A stretch of 64,000 nucleotides of DNA from Streptomyces rimosus (GCF_008704655.1 NZ_CP023688.1:1364001-1428000), one strand, 5' to 3'; shown: positions 49,554-61,192, counted from the stretch's first letter. The notes: a model not told the origin generated them from the letters alone. Program-made: numbers and translations.

Positions 49554-51192
49554 TACGCCCCGCCCCGACCTCGATCCGGCGGGTGGTGTGCACCGCTTCC
49601 AGCATCCGCCGGTCGTGAGTGACCAGCAGCAGCGTCCCCTGGTAGGAGGCGAGCGCGGACTCCAGCTGTTCGATCGCGGGCAGGTCGAGGTGGTTGGTGG
49701 GCTCGTCGAGGACCAGGAGGTTGACGCCGCGGCCCTGGAGAAGGGCGAGCGCGGCGCGGGTCCGCTCGCCCGGGGAGAGCGTGGCGGCGGGCCGCAGTAC
49801 GTGGGCCGCCTTGAGGCCGAACTTGGCGAGCAGCGTCCGTACGTCGGCCGGGGACATCTCCGGAACGGCGTTGCGGAACGCGTCCGCCAGCGGCTCGTCC
49901 CCGAGGAACGCGCCACGCGCCTGGTCCACCTCGCCGACGACGACGCCGGGCCCCAGCGCGGCGTGCCCGGCGTCCAGCGGCAGCCGGCCCAGCAGGGCGG
50001 CGAGCAGGGTGGACTTGCCCGAGCCGTTGGGGCCGGTGACGGCGACCCGGTCCGCCCAGTCGATCTGGAGGTCCACCGGGCCGAAGCGGAAGTCCCCGCG
50101 CCGCACCTCGGCACCGCGCAGGGTGGCCACCACCGCGCCCGCGCGCGGCGCCGCGGCGATCTCCATGCGCAGCTCCCACTCCTTGCGCGGCTCCTCGACG
50201 GCGCCGGCGTCCAGGCGCTCGATCATGCGCTGGGTCTGCTTGGCCTTGGCGGCCTGCTTCTCGGTGGACTCCGTACGGAACTTGCGGCCGATCTTGTCGT
50301 TGTCGGTGGCCTTGCGCCGGGCGTTCTTGACGCCCTTTTCCATCCAGTTGCGCTGGGTGTGGGCGCGCGCTTCGAGGGCCGCCCTGGTGTCCGCGTACTC
50401 CTCGTACTCCTCGCGGGCGTGGCGGCGGGCCCGTTCGCGCTCCTCCAGGTACGCGGCATAGCCGCCGCCGTAGGTGTTGACCTGCTGCTGGGCGAGGTCC
50501 AGTTCGAGGACGCGGGTGACCGTACGGGTCAGGAACTCGCGGTCGTGGCTGACCAGGACCGTACCGGCGCGCAGGCCGGTGACGAACTCCTCCAGCCGGG
50601 CCAGGCCGTCCAGGTCGAGGTCGTTGGTGGGCTCGTCCAGCAGGAAGACGTCGTAGCGCGAGAGCAGCAGCGAGGCGAGGGAGGCGCGGGCGGCCTGGCC
50701 GCCGGACAGGGAGGTCATGGGCTGGTCGAGGCCGACGGCGAGGCCGAGCTGGGCGGCGGTCTCCTCGGCGCGCTCGTCGAGGTCGGCGGCGCCGAGCGAG
50801 AGCCAGCGTTCCAGGGCGGTGGCATACGCGTCGTCGGCGCCCGGCGCCTCGTCGACCAGTGCCTGGGTGGCGGCGTCCAGGGCCGCCTGGGCCGCGGTGA
50901 CGCCGGTGCGGCGGGCGAGGAAGGCCCGTACCGACTCTCCAAGACGCCTGTCGGGCTCCTGCGGGAGGTGGCCGACGGTGGCGGTCGGCGGGCTCAGGCT
51001 CAGCCGGCCCTCCTCCGGGGTGTCCAGCCCGGCCAGCAGGCGCAGCAGCGTGGACTTGCCGGCGCCGTTGGCGCCGACCAGGCCGATGACGTCCCCGGGG
51101 GCGACCACGAGGTCGAGACCGGAGAACAGGACGCGTTCGCCGTGGCCGGCGGCGAGGGACTTGGCGACGAGGGTGGCGGAAGTGGCAGACAT
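49534..51192 (-). CDS. ABC-F family ATPase
   Basis: A 552-residue soluble protein with two ABC domains and no membrane part. Domain 1 has Walker A GANGAGKST (about 39-47), LSGGQAARASLA and LLDEPTNDLD. Domain 2 has GPNGSGKST, the signature variant LSPGERTRAALA and VLDEPTNHLD. The two are joined by a long charged linker (about 250-330, ERERARRHAREEYEEYADTR onward). ABC-F proteins act on the ribosome; some protect it from antibiotics, others adjust translation. Start ATG 51192. Whether it gives resistance cannot be told from sequence. Confidence 0.9.
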   Translation of the reverse strand: MSATSATLVAKSLAAGHGERVLFSGLDLVVAPGDVIGLVGANGAGKSTLLRLLAGLDTPEEGRLSLSPPTATVGHLPQEPDRRLGESVRAFLARRTGVTAAQAALDAATQALVDEAPGADDAYATALERWLSLGAADLDERAEETAAQLGLAVGLDQPMTSLSGGQAARASLASLLLSRYDVFLLDEPTNDLDLDGLARLEEFVTGLRAGTVLVSHDREFLTRTVTRVLELDLAQQQVNTYGGGYAAYLEERERARRHAREEYEEYADTRAALEARAHTQRNWMEKGVKNARRKATDNDKIGRKFRTESTEKQAAKAKQTQRMIERLDAGAVEEPRKEWELRMEIAAAPRAGAVVATLRGAEVRRGDFRFGPVDLQIDWADRVAVTGPNGSGKSTLLAALLGRLPLDAGHAALGPGVVVGEVDQARGAFLGDEPLADAFRNAVPEMSPADVRTLLAKFGLKAAHVLRPAATLSPGERTRAALALLQGRGVNLLVLDEPTNHLDLPAIEQLESALASYQGTLLLVTHDRRMLEAVHTTRRIEVGAGRITERVR

Positions 51193-51255
51193 CAGACCGT
51201 CGATCGTATCCGGCCCGCTTTCGGGCGGTCGCCTCAATATCCGGTGGGCGCCTCC

Positions 51256-51287
51256 AGCCCCCAGCCCCCAGCCCCCAGCCCCCAGCC
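51256..51287. repeat. 7-bp tandem repeat (AGCCCCC)
   Basis: Four full copies of AGCCCCC start at 51256 and a partial fifth ends at 51287, in the gap between the divergent ABC-F and crotonase genes. Such a tract is prone to copy-number change. Confidence 0.9.
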
Positions 51288-51345
51288 GATCGCCCCGGCC
51301 CCGGCCGTCACCGCGCCGTCCGGCGCCCGCCTTACCATCCGGGGC

Positions 51346-52098
51346 ATGGAACCAGGGATCATCACACGCGTCAGTGACGGCACGGCGACCGTCATCCTCA
51401 GCCATCCCGCCAAGCGCAACGCCATGACGACGGGGATGTGGCGGGAGCTGCCGCCGCTGCTGGACCGGCTGGCGGCGGACCGTGCCGTACGGGTGCTGGT
51501 GCTGACCGGCGCGGGCGGTACGTTCTGCGCCGGCGCGGACATCGGGTCGCTGCGCGGGTCGGCGGAGGCGGAGAAGGGGCTGGCGACGGCCGCCGAGGAG
51601 GCGCTCGCGGCGTTTCCCAAGCCGACGCTGGCGGCGATACGCGGCTACTGCGTGGGCGGCGGCTGCCAGCTGGCGGCCGCGTGCGATCTGCGGTTCGCGG
51701 AGGAGGGCGCGCAGTTCGGGGTACCGCCCGCGAAGCTGGGGATCGTCTACCCGGCCACGTCCACCCGGCGGCTGGTGCGCCTGGTCGGCCCGTCGACCGC
51801 CAAGTACCTGCTGTTCTCGGGCGAGTTGATCGGCTGCGCGCGGGCGCTGCGGACCGGGCTGCTGGACGAGGTGCTGCCGGAAGGGGAGCTGGACAAGCGG
51901 GTGGCGCGGTTCACCGCCGTACTGGCGAGCCGGTCGCAGCTGACGCAGGCCGCGGCGAAGGAGTTCGCGGACGGTCCCGCGGACGGGGAGCGGGTCGCCC
52001 ACTGGGAGGCGCAGGCGCACGAAAGCGGCGACACCGCGGAGGGTGTCGCCGCTTTCCTGGAACGCCGGGAGCCGCGTTTCACCTGGTCGGTGAGGTGA
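51346..52098 (+). CDS. Crotonase-superfamily protein lacking both hydratase glutamates
   Basis: A 250-residue enoyl-CoA hydratase/isomerase-fold protein. The oxyanion-hole segments are present: FCAGADIGSLR (about 60-70) and the glycine-rich YCVGGGCQLAAACD (101-114). The residue equal to rat hydratase Glu144 is Gln108, and the equivalent of Glu164 (QPE) is Pro128 (VPPAK). It therefore should not hydrate enoyl-CoA in the usual way. An isomerase, decarboxylase or hydrolase activity on an acyl-CoA is more likely. A possible terminator stem (CGCCGGGAGCCG and its complement) spans the gene end. Confidence 0.82.
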   Translation: MEPGIITRVSDGTATVILSHPAKRNAMTTGMWRELPPLLDRLAADRAVRVLVLTGAGGTFCAGADIGSLRGSAEAEKGLATAAEEALAAFPKPTLAAIRGYCVGGGCQLAAACDLRFAEEGAQFGVPPAKLGIVYPATSTRRLVRLVGPSTAKYLLFSGELIGCARALRTGLLDEVLPEGELDKRVARFTAVLASRSQLTQAAAKEFADGPADGERVAHWEAQAHESGDTAEGVAAFLERREPRFTWSVR

Positions 52099-52144
52099 AT
52101 CGAGCGGCTCCCGGCGGGCCGTGCGACGGGCGGACCCCCGTGGG

Positions 52145-52540
52145 TCAGGTGACCTCGCCGTCCGTCTTGAGGGTCAGGCGTACGTTGGTGTCGGCGGCGC
52201 CGTTGTTGGTGACGCAGGCGGTGTAGTCGCCGACGCCGGGCCAGCCCGCCCAGGTGTCCCGCAGTTCCGCGGCGTACGCGGTGACCAGGCCGGGTGAGCC
52301 GGTGCCGGGCACGGTCGCGCCCTGGTACTGGAGCTTGAACTTGGCGCCCTGGCCCGTCGCCCTGCCGTCCGCGCGCACCGTGTGCTGGGCGGACTGCTGC
52401 ACGCAGCGCTGCTCGCCCGGGTGCAGGGTCCCGCCGTAGAACTGCGAGGCGGCGGCCGGTCCGGCGGCCGACAGGGCCAGTCCGGCGGCCGAGGCGGCGG
52501 CGAACGCGACGCCCATGACGGTGGTGGTCCTGCGGTTCAT
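52145..52540 (-). CDS. small secreted protein, about 131 residues
   Basis: An ATG at 52540 starts a clear signal peptide: NRRTTTVMG, a hydrophobic alanine-rich core, and cleavage after AAAS near residue 33. The mature part begins QFYGGTLHPGEQRCVQQ and has one later cysteine in YTACVTNNG, suggesting a single disulfide. It ends in a beta-rich NVRLTLKTDG. I do not recognise the family; the size and layout resemble Streptomyces secreted proteins of unknown role. It is divergent from the STAND-like ATPase gene. Confidence 0.75.
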   Translation of the reverse strand: MNRRTTTVMGVAFAAASAAGLALSAAGPAAASQFYGGTLHPGEQRCVQQSAQHTVRADGRATGQGAKFKLQYQGATVPGTGSPGLVTAYAAELRDTWAGWPGVGDYTACVTNNGAADTNVRLTLKTDGEVT

Positions 52541-52678
52541 CTTCCTTCGCCCCCTGAGTCGTTGGTGTGCGGCACCCAGGAAGCTAGGCGCGGTGAACGC
52601 CCGGAAAGCAGACCGTAACGTGTCCGCTTCACGTCCGATGAGGGTCCGTTGTGGCCGCCGCGGCGACATACTTGACGC

Positions 52679-54829
52679 GTGACCGACCGGTTGGGCGACC
52701 GGCTCGTGACGGCGCGCGAAGAGGGCTTCGTCGGCCGCCGCCGGGAGACCGCGGCCTTCCGCGCGCTGCTGGCCGCCGGGCGCGGCGCGGTGGTGTACGT
52801 CCACGGCCCCGGCGGCATCGGCAAGACCACGCTCCTGCACCACTTCGCGCAGCTCGCGCGGCGCGCCGGGCGGCCCGCCGTACGGCTGGAGGCGGCCGGG
52901 GTGCGCTCCTACGAGGAGGAGCTGACGGAGCGCATTCCGGACCGGCCGGATCTGGTGCTGCTCATCGACGGCCTGGACGATCCGCGGGTGGCGCGCGACA
53001 CCGTGCACCGCGAGCTGCTGCCCCGGCTGCCCGCCGACGCGCTGGTCGCGCTGGCCGGACGGACGGCGCCGCCGCTGTCCTGGCGTCTGGATCCGGCCTG
53101 GCAGGGACTGTTGCGCCTGCTCCCGCTCGGGCCGCTGGACGAGGCGGACAGCCGGGAGCTGCTCACCCGGCGCGGCGTGCCGCCAGCCGTCCAGGACCAG
53201 GGCCTGGCCTTCACCCGCGGGCACCCCTTGGCCCTCGCGCTGGTGGCGGACGTCGCCGCGCACGGCGGCGAGGCGGCCGGGGCCGACCCGTCGCCGCAGA
53301 TCGTACGGGCGCTGCTGGCGAGCCTGCTGGAAGCGGTGCCCACACCGCTGCACCGGACCGCGCTGGAGGCGTCCTCGCAGGTGCTCTCGACGACCGAGCC
53401 GCTGCTGGCCGCGCTGCTCCAGGTGGCCGATGCCCGGCTGTACTTCGACTGGCTGTGCGGGCTGTCCGCGGTGGAGAGCGGGCTGCGCGGGGTGCATCCG
53501 CACGACCTCGTACGGGACGCGCTGGACGCGGAGCTGCGCTGGCGCGACCCGGAGCGCCGGGCGGCGCTGCACCGGCGGGCGAGCGCGTACTACCAGCGGC
53601 TGTTCACCCAGGAGGACGACCGGGCGCGGCAGCGGGCGGTGCTCGCGGACTTCGCGTATCTGCACCGGGACAGTCCGGTCGTCGGGCCGCTGCTGGAGCC
53701 GGTGGCGCGCGGCGCGGCGGGCGCGGCGCGGCTGGACCGGCTGTCCGTCTCGCCGGGCCCGGTCAGTGGCGGTGAGCTGGTGGAGGCATGCACGATCGCG
53801 GCGATCCACGAGGGCATCGAGGCGGCGCGGCTGGTGCACGACTGGTCGCGGCGCCCGGAGGCGGAGACGTACACCGTGCGGGGCCCGGACGGGGTGGCGG
53901 CCGGGTTCTACACGCTGATCAAGCTGGGCGGCGCTCCCCCGGCGGACGCGCCGGACGTGCCGGACGATCCGGCGGTACGGGCCGCCCGCGGCTGGCTGGC
54001 GGAGCACGGGGAGCTGCGCGGCGGCGAGACGGCGCTGCTGGTGCGGTTCTGGATGAGCCGCGACGAGTACCAGGCCGTCTCGCCCGTGCAGACCCTGATC
54101 ACCCTGCGGCTGACCCACCACTACCTGACCGGCCACAAGCCCGCGGTGACGCTGCTGCCGTTCGCCGACCCGGAGTTCTGGGAGCCGGGCTGCGCGTATG
54201 TGGACTTCGCCCGCCTGCCCGCGGCGGACTTCACGGCCGCCGGTCGCCGCTTCGGGATGTTCGTGCACGACTGGCGGCGGGTGCCGGCGCTGGCGTGGCT
54301 GGCGATGCTGACCGAGCGGGAGCGGGCCGAGGACCCGTTCACGGTGACCCCGCCCGCCGCGTCGGACCCGCTGCGGGTGCTGGACCGGGAGGAGTTCGCC
54401 GAGGCGGTGCGGGACGCGCTGCGCGGGCTCGTACGGGCGGACGGTTTGCGGGACTCGCCGCTGCTGCGGACGCGCCTGGTCGCGGGGCGGTGCGCGGCGG
54501 GTGAGGCGGGCCCGAAGGAGCGGGCGGCGGCGCTGCGGAAGGCGGTACGCGCGGCGGCAGCGGCACTGGAGGCGTCGCCACAGGACCGCCGGGCCTTCCG
54601 GGCGCTGCACCACACGTATCTGCGCCCGGCCGGCACCCAGGCGCGCGCCGCGGAGTTGCTGCGTCTGCCGATGACGACGTACCGGCGTCATCTGACCGCC
54701 GGGGTCGCCCGCCTGACGGAGCTGCTGTGGCAGGAGGAACTGGAGGGCGGCGGGCCGGAGGACGGCGGGCCGGGCGCCGGTGAGGGCGACCGCCCCGGCG
54801 GCCCGCCGGAGGTCAGCCGTCCAGAATGA
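52679..54829 (+). CDS. STAND-like ATPase regulator
   Basis: A 716-residue protein. An N-terminal P-loop ATPase has Walker A HGPGGIGKTTLL (about 41-52) and Walker B VLLIDGLDD (about 96-104), an arginine-sensor-like LAGRTAPP, and the WHG-type LAFTRGHPLALALV. A helical middle follows, then an alpha/beta region with YLTGHKPAVTLLPFADPEFW. The C-terminus has a helix-turn-helix-like segment, TQARAAELLRLPMTTYRRHL. This fits signal-transduction ATPases that act as transcription factors. The ligand is unknown. GTG start. It overlaps the convergent DJ-1 gene by 17 bases. Confidence 0.75.
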   Translation: MTDRLGDRLVTAREEGFVGRRRETAAFRALLAAGRGAVVYVHGPGGIGKTTLLHHFAQLARRAGRPAVRLEAAGVRSYEEELTERIPDRPDLVLLIDGLDDPRVARDTVHRELLPRLPADALVALAGRTAPPLSWRLDPAWQGLLRLLPLGPLDEADSRELLTRRGVPPAVQDQGLAFTRGHPLALALVADVAAHGGEAAGADPSPQIVRALLASLLEAVPTPLHRTALEASSQVLSTTEPLLAALLQVADARLYFDWLCGLSAVESGLRGVHPHDLVRDALDAELRWRDPERRAALHRRASAYYQRLFTQEDDRARQRAVLADFAYLHRDSPVVGPLLEPVARGAAGAARLDRLSVSPGPVSGGELVEACTIAAIHEGIEAARLVHDWSRRPEAETYTVRGPDGVAAGFYTLIKLGGAPPADAPDVPDDPAVRAARGWLAEHGELRGGETALLVRFWMSRDEYQAVSPVQTLITLRLTHHYLTGHKPAVTLLPFADPEFWEPGCAYVDFARLPAADFTAAGRRFGMFVHDWRRVPALAWLAMLTERERAEDPFTVTPPAASDPLRVLDREEFAEAVRDALRGLVRADGLRDSPLLRTRLVAGRCAAGEAGPKERAAALRKAVRAAAAALEASPQDRRAFRALHHTYLRPAGTQARAAELLRLPMTTYRRHLTAGVARLTELLWQEELEGGGPEDGGPGAGEGDRPGGPPEVSRPE

Positions 54830-55451
54830 ACCGGCTCCGCTCCCGCATCGCCGCCGTGATCGCAGCGGGTGCCTTCTCGGGCGAGCCCGCGTCGTACGGC
54901 GGCTCCGGGTCGTACTCGATGCCGAGCTGGACGGTCTGCGCGTGGGTGTCACCGGCGATCCGGCCCACCAGCGCGAGGCCCATGTCGATGCCGGAGGACA
55001 CGCCCGCGGCGGTCACGTACTTGCCGTCGAAGACGACGCGCTCACCGGTCGGCTCCACCCCGTGGGCCGGGAGCCGGTCCAGCGCGAGCCAGTGGGAGGT
55101 GGCGCGACGGCCCTTGAGGAGGCCCGCGGCGGCGAGCAGCAGGGAGCCGGTGCAGACGGAGGTCGTCCAGGTGGTACGGGTGTCCACGGCGCGCAGCCAG
55201 TCGTGCAGCGGCCCGTCGTCCATGAGCGCGGCCTGGCCGGTGCCGCCGGGCACCACGAGCACGTCCGGGGCGGTGACCTCGGACAGTACGGCGTCGGCGG
55301 TCAGCGCCAGGTCGCCGCTGCCGGTGCGGTGCTCGCCGGTGCGCTCGGCGACGAAGACGGTCCTGGCGCCCGGGATACGGCTGAGGGTCTCGTACGGGCC
55401 GATGGCGTCCAGGGCGGTGATGCCGTCGTAGAGGAGGATGGCGATCTGCAT
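54813..55451 (-). CDS. DJ-1/PfpI-family protein, isonitrile-hydratase-like
   Basis: A 212-residue protein of the DJ-1/PfpI superfamily. The nucleophile elbow is TSVCTGSLLLAAAGLLKGRR (Cys about 103), followed by ATSHW and AGVSSGIDMGLAL. These blocks closely follow bacterial isonitrile hydratase (InhA), which turns isonitriles into N-formamides, though other activities occur in the family. It sits 42 bases after a GlxA-type regulator gene on the same strand, so that regulator may control it. Confidence 0.83.
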   Translation of the reverse strand: MQIAILLYDGITALDAIGPYETLSRIPGARTVFVAERTGEHRTGSGDLALTADAVLSEVTAPDVLVVPGGTGQAALMDDGPLHDWLRAVDTRTTWTTSVCTGSLLLAAAGLLKGRRATSHWLALDRLPAHGVEPTGERVVFDGKYVTAAGVSSGIDMGLALVGRIAGDTHAQTVQLGIEYDPEPPYDAGSPEKAPAAITAAMRERSRFILDG

Positions 55452-55493
55452 GGGGTGCCTTTCGGTGGTGGTGTGGCGTAGGAGGCGGGGCGG

Positions 55494-56471
55494 TCAGGGG
55501 AACGGCGGTGGGGCCACGGGACGGAAGCGGCGGCGGTATTCGGCGGGTGCGGCGCCCAGCGTGCGCAGAAAGGCGCGGCGCATCGCCTCGGGGGTGCCGT
55601 AGCCGCAGCGGCGGGAGATGCCCTCGACGCCGTCGGCGGTGTCCTCCAGGAGGCGCCGGGCGGCTTCCAGGCGCACCCGGTCGACGTAGCGTCCCGGGGT
55701 CATGCCGACCTCGGCCCGGAAGGCGCGGGCGAAGTGCCGGGGCGACAGGCCCGCGCGGCCCGCGAGGGTTTCCACGGACAGGTCGGCCGCCGGGTTCTCG
55801 GTGATCCACTGCTGTACGTCGCGCAGCGGGCGCCGGTCCGCGGTCTGCGCGGCGAGCTGGGCGCTGAACTGGGTCTGGTTGCCGGGACGGCGCAGGAAGA
55901 CGACCAGGTGGCGGGCGACGGCCAGCGCGAGGTCGCGGCCGAGGTCCTCCTCCACCAGGGCCAGTGCGAGGTCGATGCCCGCCGTCACTCCGGCGGAGGT
56001 GGCCACGTCGCCGTCGCGTACGTAGATCGGCTCCGGGTCGACCCGTACGGCCGGGAACCCGGCGGCCAGCTCGGCGCACCGGGTCCAGTGGGTCGTCGCC
56101 CGGCGGCCGTCGAGCAGTCCGGTGGCGGCGAGCAGGAACGCCCCGGTGCACACCGACACCTTGCGGCGGGCCCGGGGCGCGTGCAGCCGCAGCCAGTCGA
56201 CCAGGCGGGCATCGGGTTCGCGGGTCCCCCGCCCGCCGGGCACGAGCAGGGTGTGCGGCGGCCCGGCGTCGGACAGCGCGAGGTCGGGGGTCAGCGTCAG
56301 CCCGCTGCCCGTACGGACCGGGGCGCCGTCGAGCGAGGCGGTGCGGACCGGGTAGGCGCCGGGCACCCGCAGGGCCGCCTGGGTGAAGACCTCCAGGGGG
56401 CCGGTGACGTCGAGGCTCTGCACGCCGTCGAAGAGGACGACCAGCACGTCGCGCTGTTCCATGGCGACCAT
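55494..56471 (-). CDS. GlxA-type AraC-family regulator (DJ-1 domain plus HTH)
   Basis: A 325-residue regulator. The N-terminal DJ-1/PfpI-like domain spans about 8-190, with SVCTGAFLLAATGLLDGRR. The C-terminal AraC helix-turn-helix pair spans about 215-315 (LAGRAGLSPRHFARAFRAEVGMTPGRYV and ISRRCGYGTPEAMRRAFLRTLG). In this class the DJ-1-like domain is thought to sense a small molecule. It lies upstream of, and in line with, a stand-alone DJ-1 protein of similar fold. Start ATG 56471 or 56462. Confidence 0.87.
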   Translation of the reverse strand: MVAMEQRDVLVVLFDGVQSLDVTGPLEVFTQAALRVPGAYPVRTASLDGAPVRTGSGLTLTPDLALSDAGPPHTLLVPGGRGTREPDARLVDWLRLHAPRARRKVSVCTGAFLLAATGLLDGRRATTHWTRCAELAAGFPAVRVDPEPIYVRDGDVATSAGVTAGIDLALALVEEDLGRDLALAVARHLVVFLRRPGNQTQFSAQLAAQTADRRPLRDVQQWITENPAADLSVETLAGRAGLSPRHFARAFRAEVGMTPGRYVDRVRLEAARRLLEDTADGVEGISRRCGYGTPEAMRRAFLRTLGAAPAEYRRRFRPVAPPPFP

Positions 56472-56843
56472 CCTGCGGGGGTGCCGACGATGGCGGCAAT
56501 GACGAATTTCCCACCTTTACGGCCATGGGGAGACCGGTGCGTCGGGGGGCGGGGCTGGGTTCCGGCGGGTCCGGGGCTGTGTTCCATCCGGTCCGGGACC
56601 GAGTACCGCCGGGTGCGCGGTCGCGCACCGCCGGGTGGGGGGCCAACTACCGCCGGGCCCACGGCCGCGCGCCGCCGGGTACGGGGCCGCGCCGCCGGAT
56701 CCGGGGCCACGCACCGCCGGACCCTGAACCCCGTACCACCACCCCCGTACGACCGCCCCCGTACCACCCTCCCCGGCCGATAGCCGCCGGAAGGCCCCCT
56801 GACCCCCCTCCCCTCCATACCAACGGGTCGGTAACCTGCGGTC
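56472..56843. other. intergenic region with 22-bp tandem repeats
   Basis: This 372-base gap between divergent genes carries a degenerate tandem array at 56605-56735 and pyrimidine-rich DNA at 56735-56800. I see no gene. Promoters of both neighbours should lie at its ends; none is clear enough to mark. Confidence 0.55.
56605..56735. repeat. degenerate 22-bp tandem repeat (ACCGCCGG core)
   Basis: The core ACCGCCGG or GCCGCCGG starts at 56605, 56627, 56649, 56671, 56691 and 56713. Spacing is 22 bases except once 20. The bases between the cores are related but diverged. Confidence 0.75.
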
Positions 56844-57716
56844 ATGACCACCAAGACCTCGCTCCCCGAGCGCGCCGGCCGGCGTTGTCACAACGTCGTC
56901 AACCCGCTGCACTCGACCGTCTACTTCTCGCCCGACACCCCCGCCGAATTCGCCGCCCTCGGCATCGAGGACCGCAGCGCCGCCTACTTCGCGGGCCGGG
57001 CCGCGGCCCTGGGCGCGGTCGGCGCCGGCACCGTCACGGCGACCTTCTACAACTTCAAGCACGACCTGGTCGCCCGGCACATACCGCAGGTGTGGAAGGT
57101 GGCCCCGCCCGAAGAGGTGCTGGCCGCGCGGCTGCGGGCCGCCGACCGCACCCTGCGGCGGCTGCTCGGCGACGCGACGGTGGAGTCGCCGGAGATGGCC
57201 GAGGCTGCCCGGCTGGCGCTGCGCGCCGCCGAGGCGTGCACCCGGCACGCCCGCCCGCTGTACGCCGCGCACGCCGACCTGCCGGTCCCCGACGCGCCGC
57301 ACCTCGCCCTCTGGCACGCGGCGACGTTGCTGCGCGAGCACCGCGGCGACGGACATCTGGCGGCGCTGCTGGACGCCGGACTGGACGGGCTGGAGGCGCT
57401 GGTCACCCACACCGCGAGCGACCGCGGCGCGGCCCGCTCCTGGGTGCTGGAGTTCCGCGGCTGGTCGCTGGAGGAGTGGCAGGCCGCCGAGGAGCGGCTG
57501 CGCGGACGCGGCTTCCTCGACGCGGAGGGCGCGCTGACCGAGGCGGGCAAGCAGCTGCGCGAGGACCTGGAGGACACCACGGACCGGCTCGACCTGGCAC
57601 CGTACGAGCACCTGGGCGCCGCGGACGTGGCCCGGCTGACCGAACTGGCCACCGGCTTCACGCAGACCGCGGTGGCGGCGGGCGCGTTCCCGAAGGCGCT
57701 CCTCGGCAAGGGCTGA
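56844..57716 (+). CDS. SCO6745-family protein
   Basis: A 290-residue, almost wholly helical protein. It begins with RCHNVVNPLHSTVYFSPDT and has FYNFKHDLVARHIP and LHLALWHAATLLREHRGDGH-like blocks. The second half (about 195-260) resembles a winged-helix segment: WQAAEERLRGRGFLDAEGALTEAGKQLRE. This matches what I know as the SCO6745 family, uncharacterised but with MarR-like features. It may bind a ligand or DNA. The ATG at 56844 is the first good start. Confidence 0.7.
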   Translation: MTTKTSLPERAGRRCHNVVNPLHSTVYFSPDTPAEFAALGIEDRSAAYFAGRAAALGAVGAGTVTATFYNFKHDLVARHIPQVWKVAPPEEVLAARLRAADRTLRRLLGDATVESPEMAEAARLALRAAEACTRHARPLYAAHADLPVPDAPHLALWHAATLLREHRGDGHLAALLDAGLDGLEALVTHTASDRGAARSWVLEFRGWSLEEWQAAEERLRGRGFLDAEGALTEAGKQLREDLEDTTDRLDLAPYEHLGAADVARLTELATGFTQTAVAAGAFPKALLGKG

Positions 57717-57857
57717 GCCGGGGCCCGCGACTCCCGGGCGCGCCATGGGTACCGAACTACCAGGCGTGACACGGAAGTTGCAGGCCCTCTCGTATCACGT
57801 CCCGCGCACCGGGAAATCAGGTGCGCGGGACGGCCCGCCGCTGCCACGCTGCCCCCG

Positions 57858-58595
57858 ATGAACCGTCAAGAGATCTCCCGTATCGCCCACACCGGCCACC
57901 CCATCGCGGCACCGCTCGACGACGACTCGGTACGGCAGTTGCTGGACCACGGCCTGCCGCGCGGTGACGAGCGGGTGCTCGACCTCGGCTGCGGCGGCGG
58001 GGAGTGGCTGCTGCGCGCGCTGGCCCGTCATCCGCGGCTGCGGGCCGAGGGCGTCGACATCAGCGCGCAGGCCCTGGCGCACGCCCGTACGGCCGCCGCC
58101 GAGCGGGGCGTTACGGACCGTCTCGTCCTCCATCACCAAGACGCCGCGGACTTCCGCTCTCCGCACCCGTTCGGCCTGGTGCTCAGCGTCGGCGCCGCGC
58201 ACGCCTTCGGCGGCCTACTGCCCACCCTGGCGGCGGCCCGCGAGCACCTGGCTCCCGGCGGGCGGGTCCTGGTCGGTGACGGATTCTGGGACCGCACGCC
58301 GTCCCCGGAGGCCGTCGAGATGCTGGGCGACTTCGCCGACCTGCCCACCACCCTGGAACGCGTCACCGCCGACGGGTGGACGCCCGTCCACGGGCACATC
58401 AGCACCCGCCGCGAACTGGACGCCTACGAGTGGTCCTGGACCGGATCGCTCGCCGCGTGGGCCCTGGACCACCCCGATAGCCCCGACCGCGCCGAGGCGC
58501 TCGCCGTGGCCGAGGCCCACCGTACGGAGTGGCTGCGCGGCTACCGGGACAGCTGGGGATTCCTGAGTCTGGTGCTGCGCCGCACCGACGGCTGA
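57858..58595 (+). CDS. class I SAM-dependent methyltransferase
   Basis: A 245-residue soluble methyltransferase. Motif I is VLDLGCGGGEWLLRAL (about 40-55), followed by AEGVDISAQAL (motif II acidic end). A motif IV-like region reads FGLVLSVGAAHAFGG, and LAPGGRVLVGDGFW is motif VI. No substrate-specific domain is present, so the target is unknown. The ATG at 57858 comes soon after a 140-base gap; no operon partner is clear. Confidence 0.85.
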   Translation: MNRQEISRIAHTGHPIAAPLDDDSVRQLLDHGLPRGDERVLDLGCGGGEWLLRALARHPRLRAEGVDISAQALAHARTAAAERGVTDRLVLHHQDAADFRSPHPFGLVLSVGAAHAFGGLLPTLAAAREHLAPGGRVLVGDGFWDRTPSPEAVEMLGDFADLPTTLERVTADGWTPVHGHISTRRELDAYEWSWTGSLAAWALDHPDSPDRAEALAVAEAHRTEWLRGYRDSWGFLSLVLRRTDG

Positions 58596-58747
58596 GGGCG
58601 GGCCCCGTACGGACGGCCGGGTCCCGGGCACCGGTGCGTGCGGCTTCTCACACCTGGCGACAGCGGCGCGGGGGGCGCGACAGTGCGCCCCGGCAACCTG
58701 CACAATGCAGGCTCAAGCAAACGCTGGAAGGCGGGGCAGGAAACAAC

Positions 58748-61183
<2,436 letters not shown>

Positions 61184-61192
61184 ACCGGGGGC

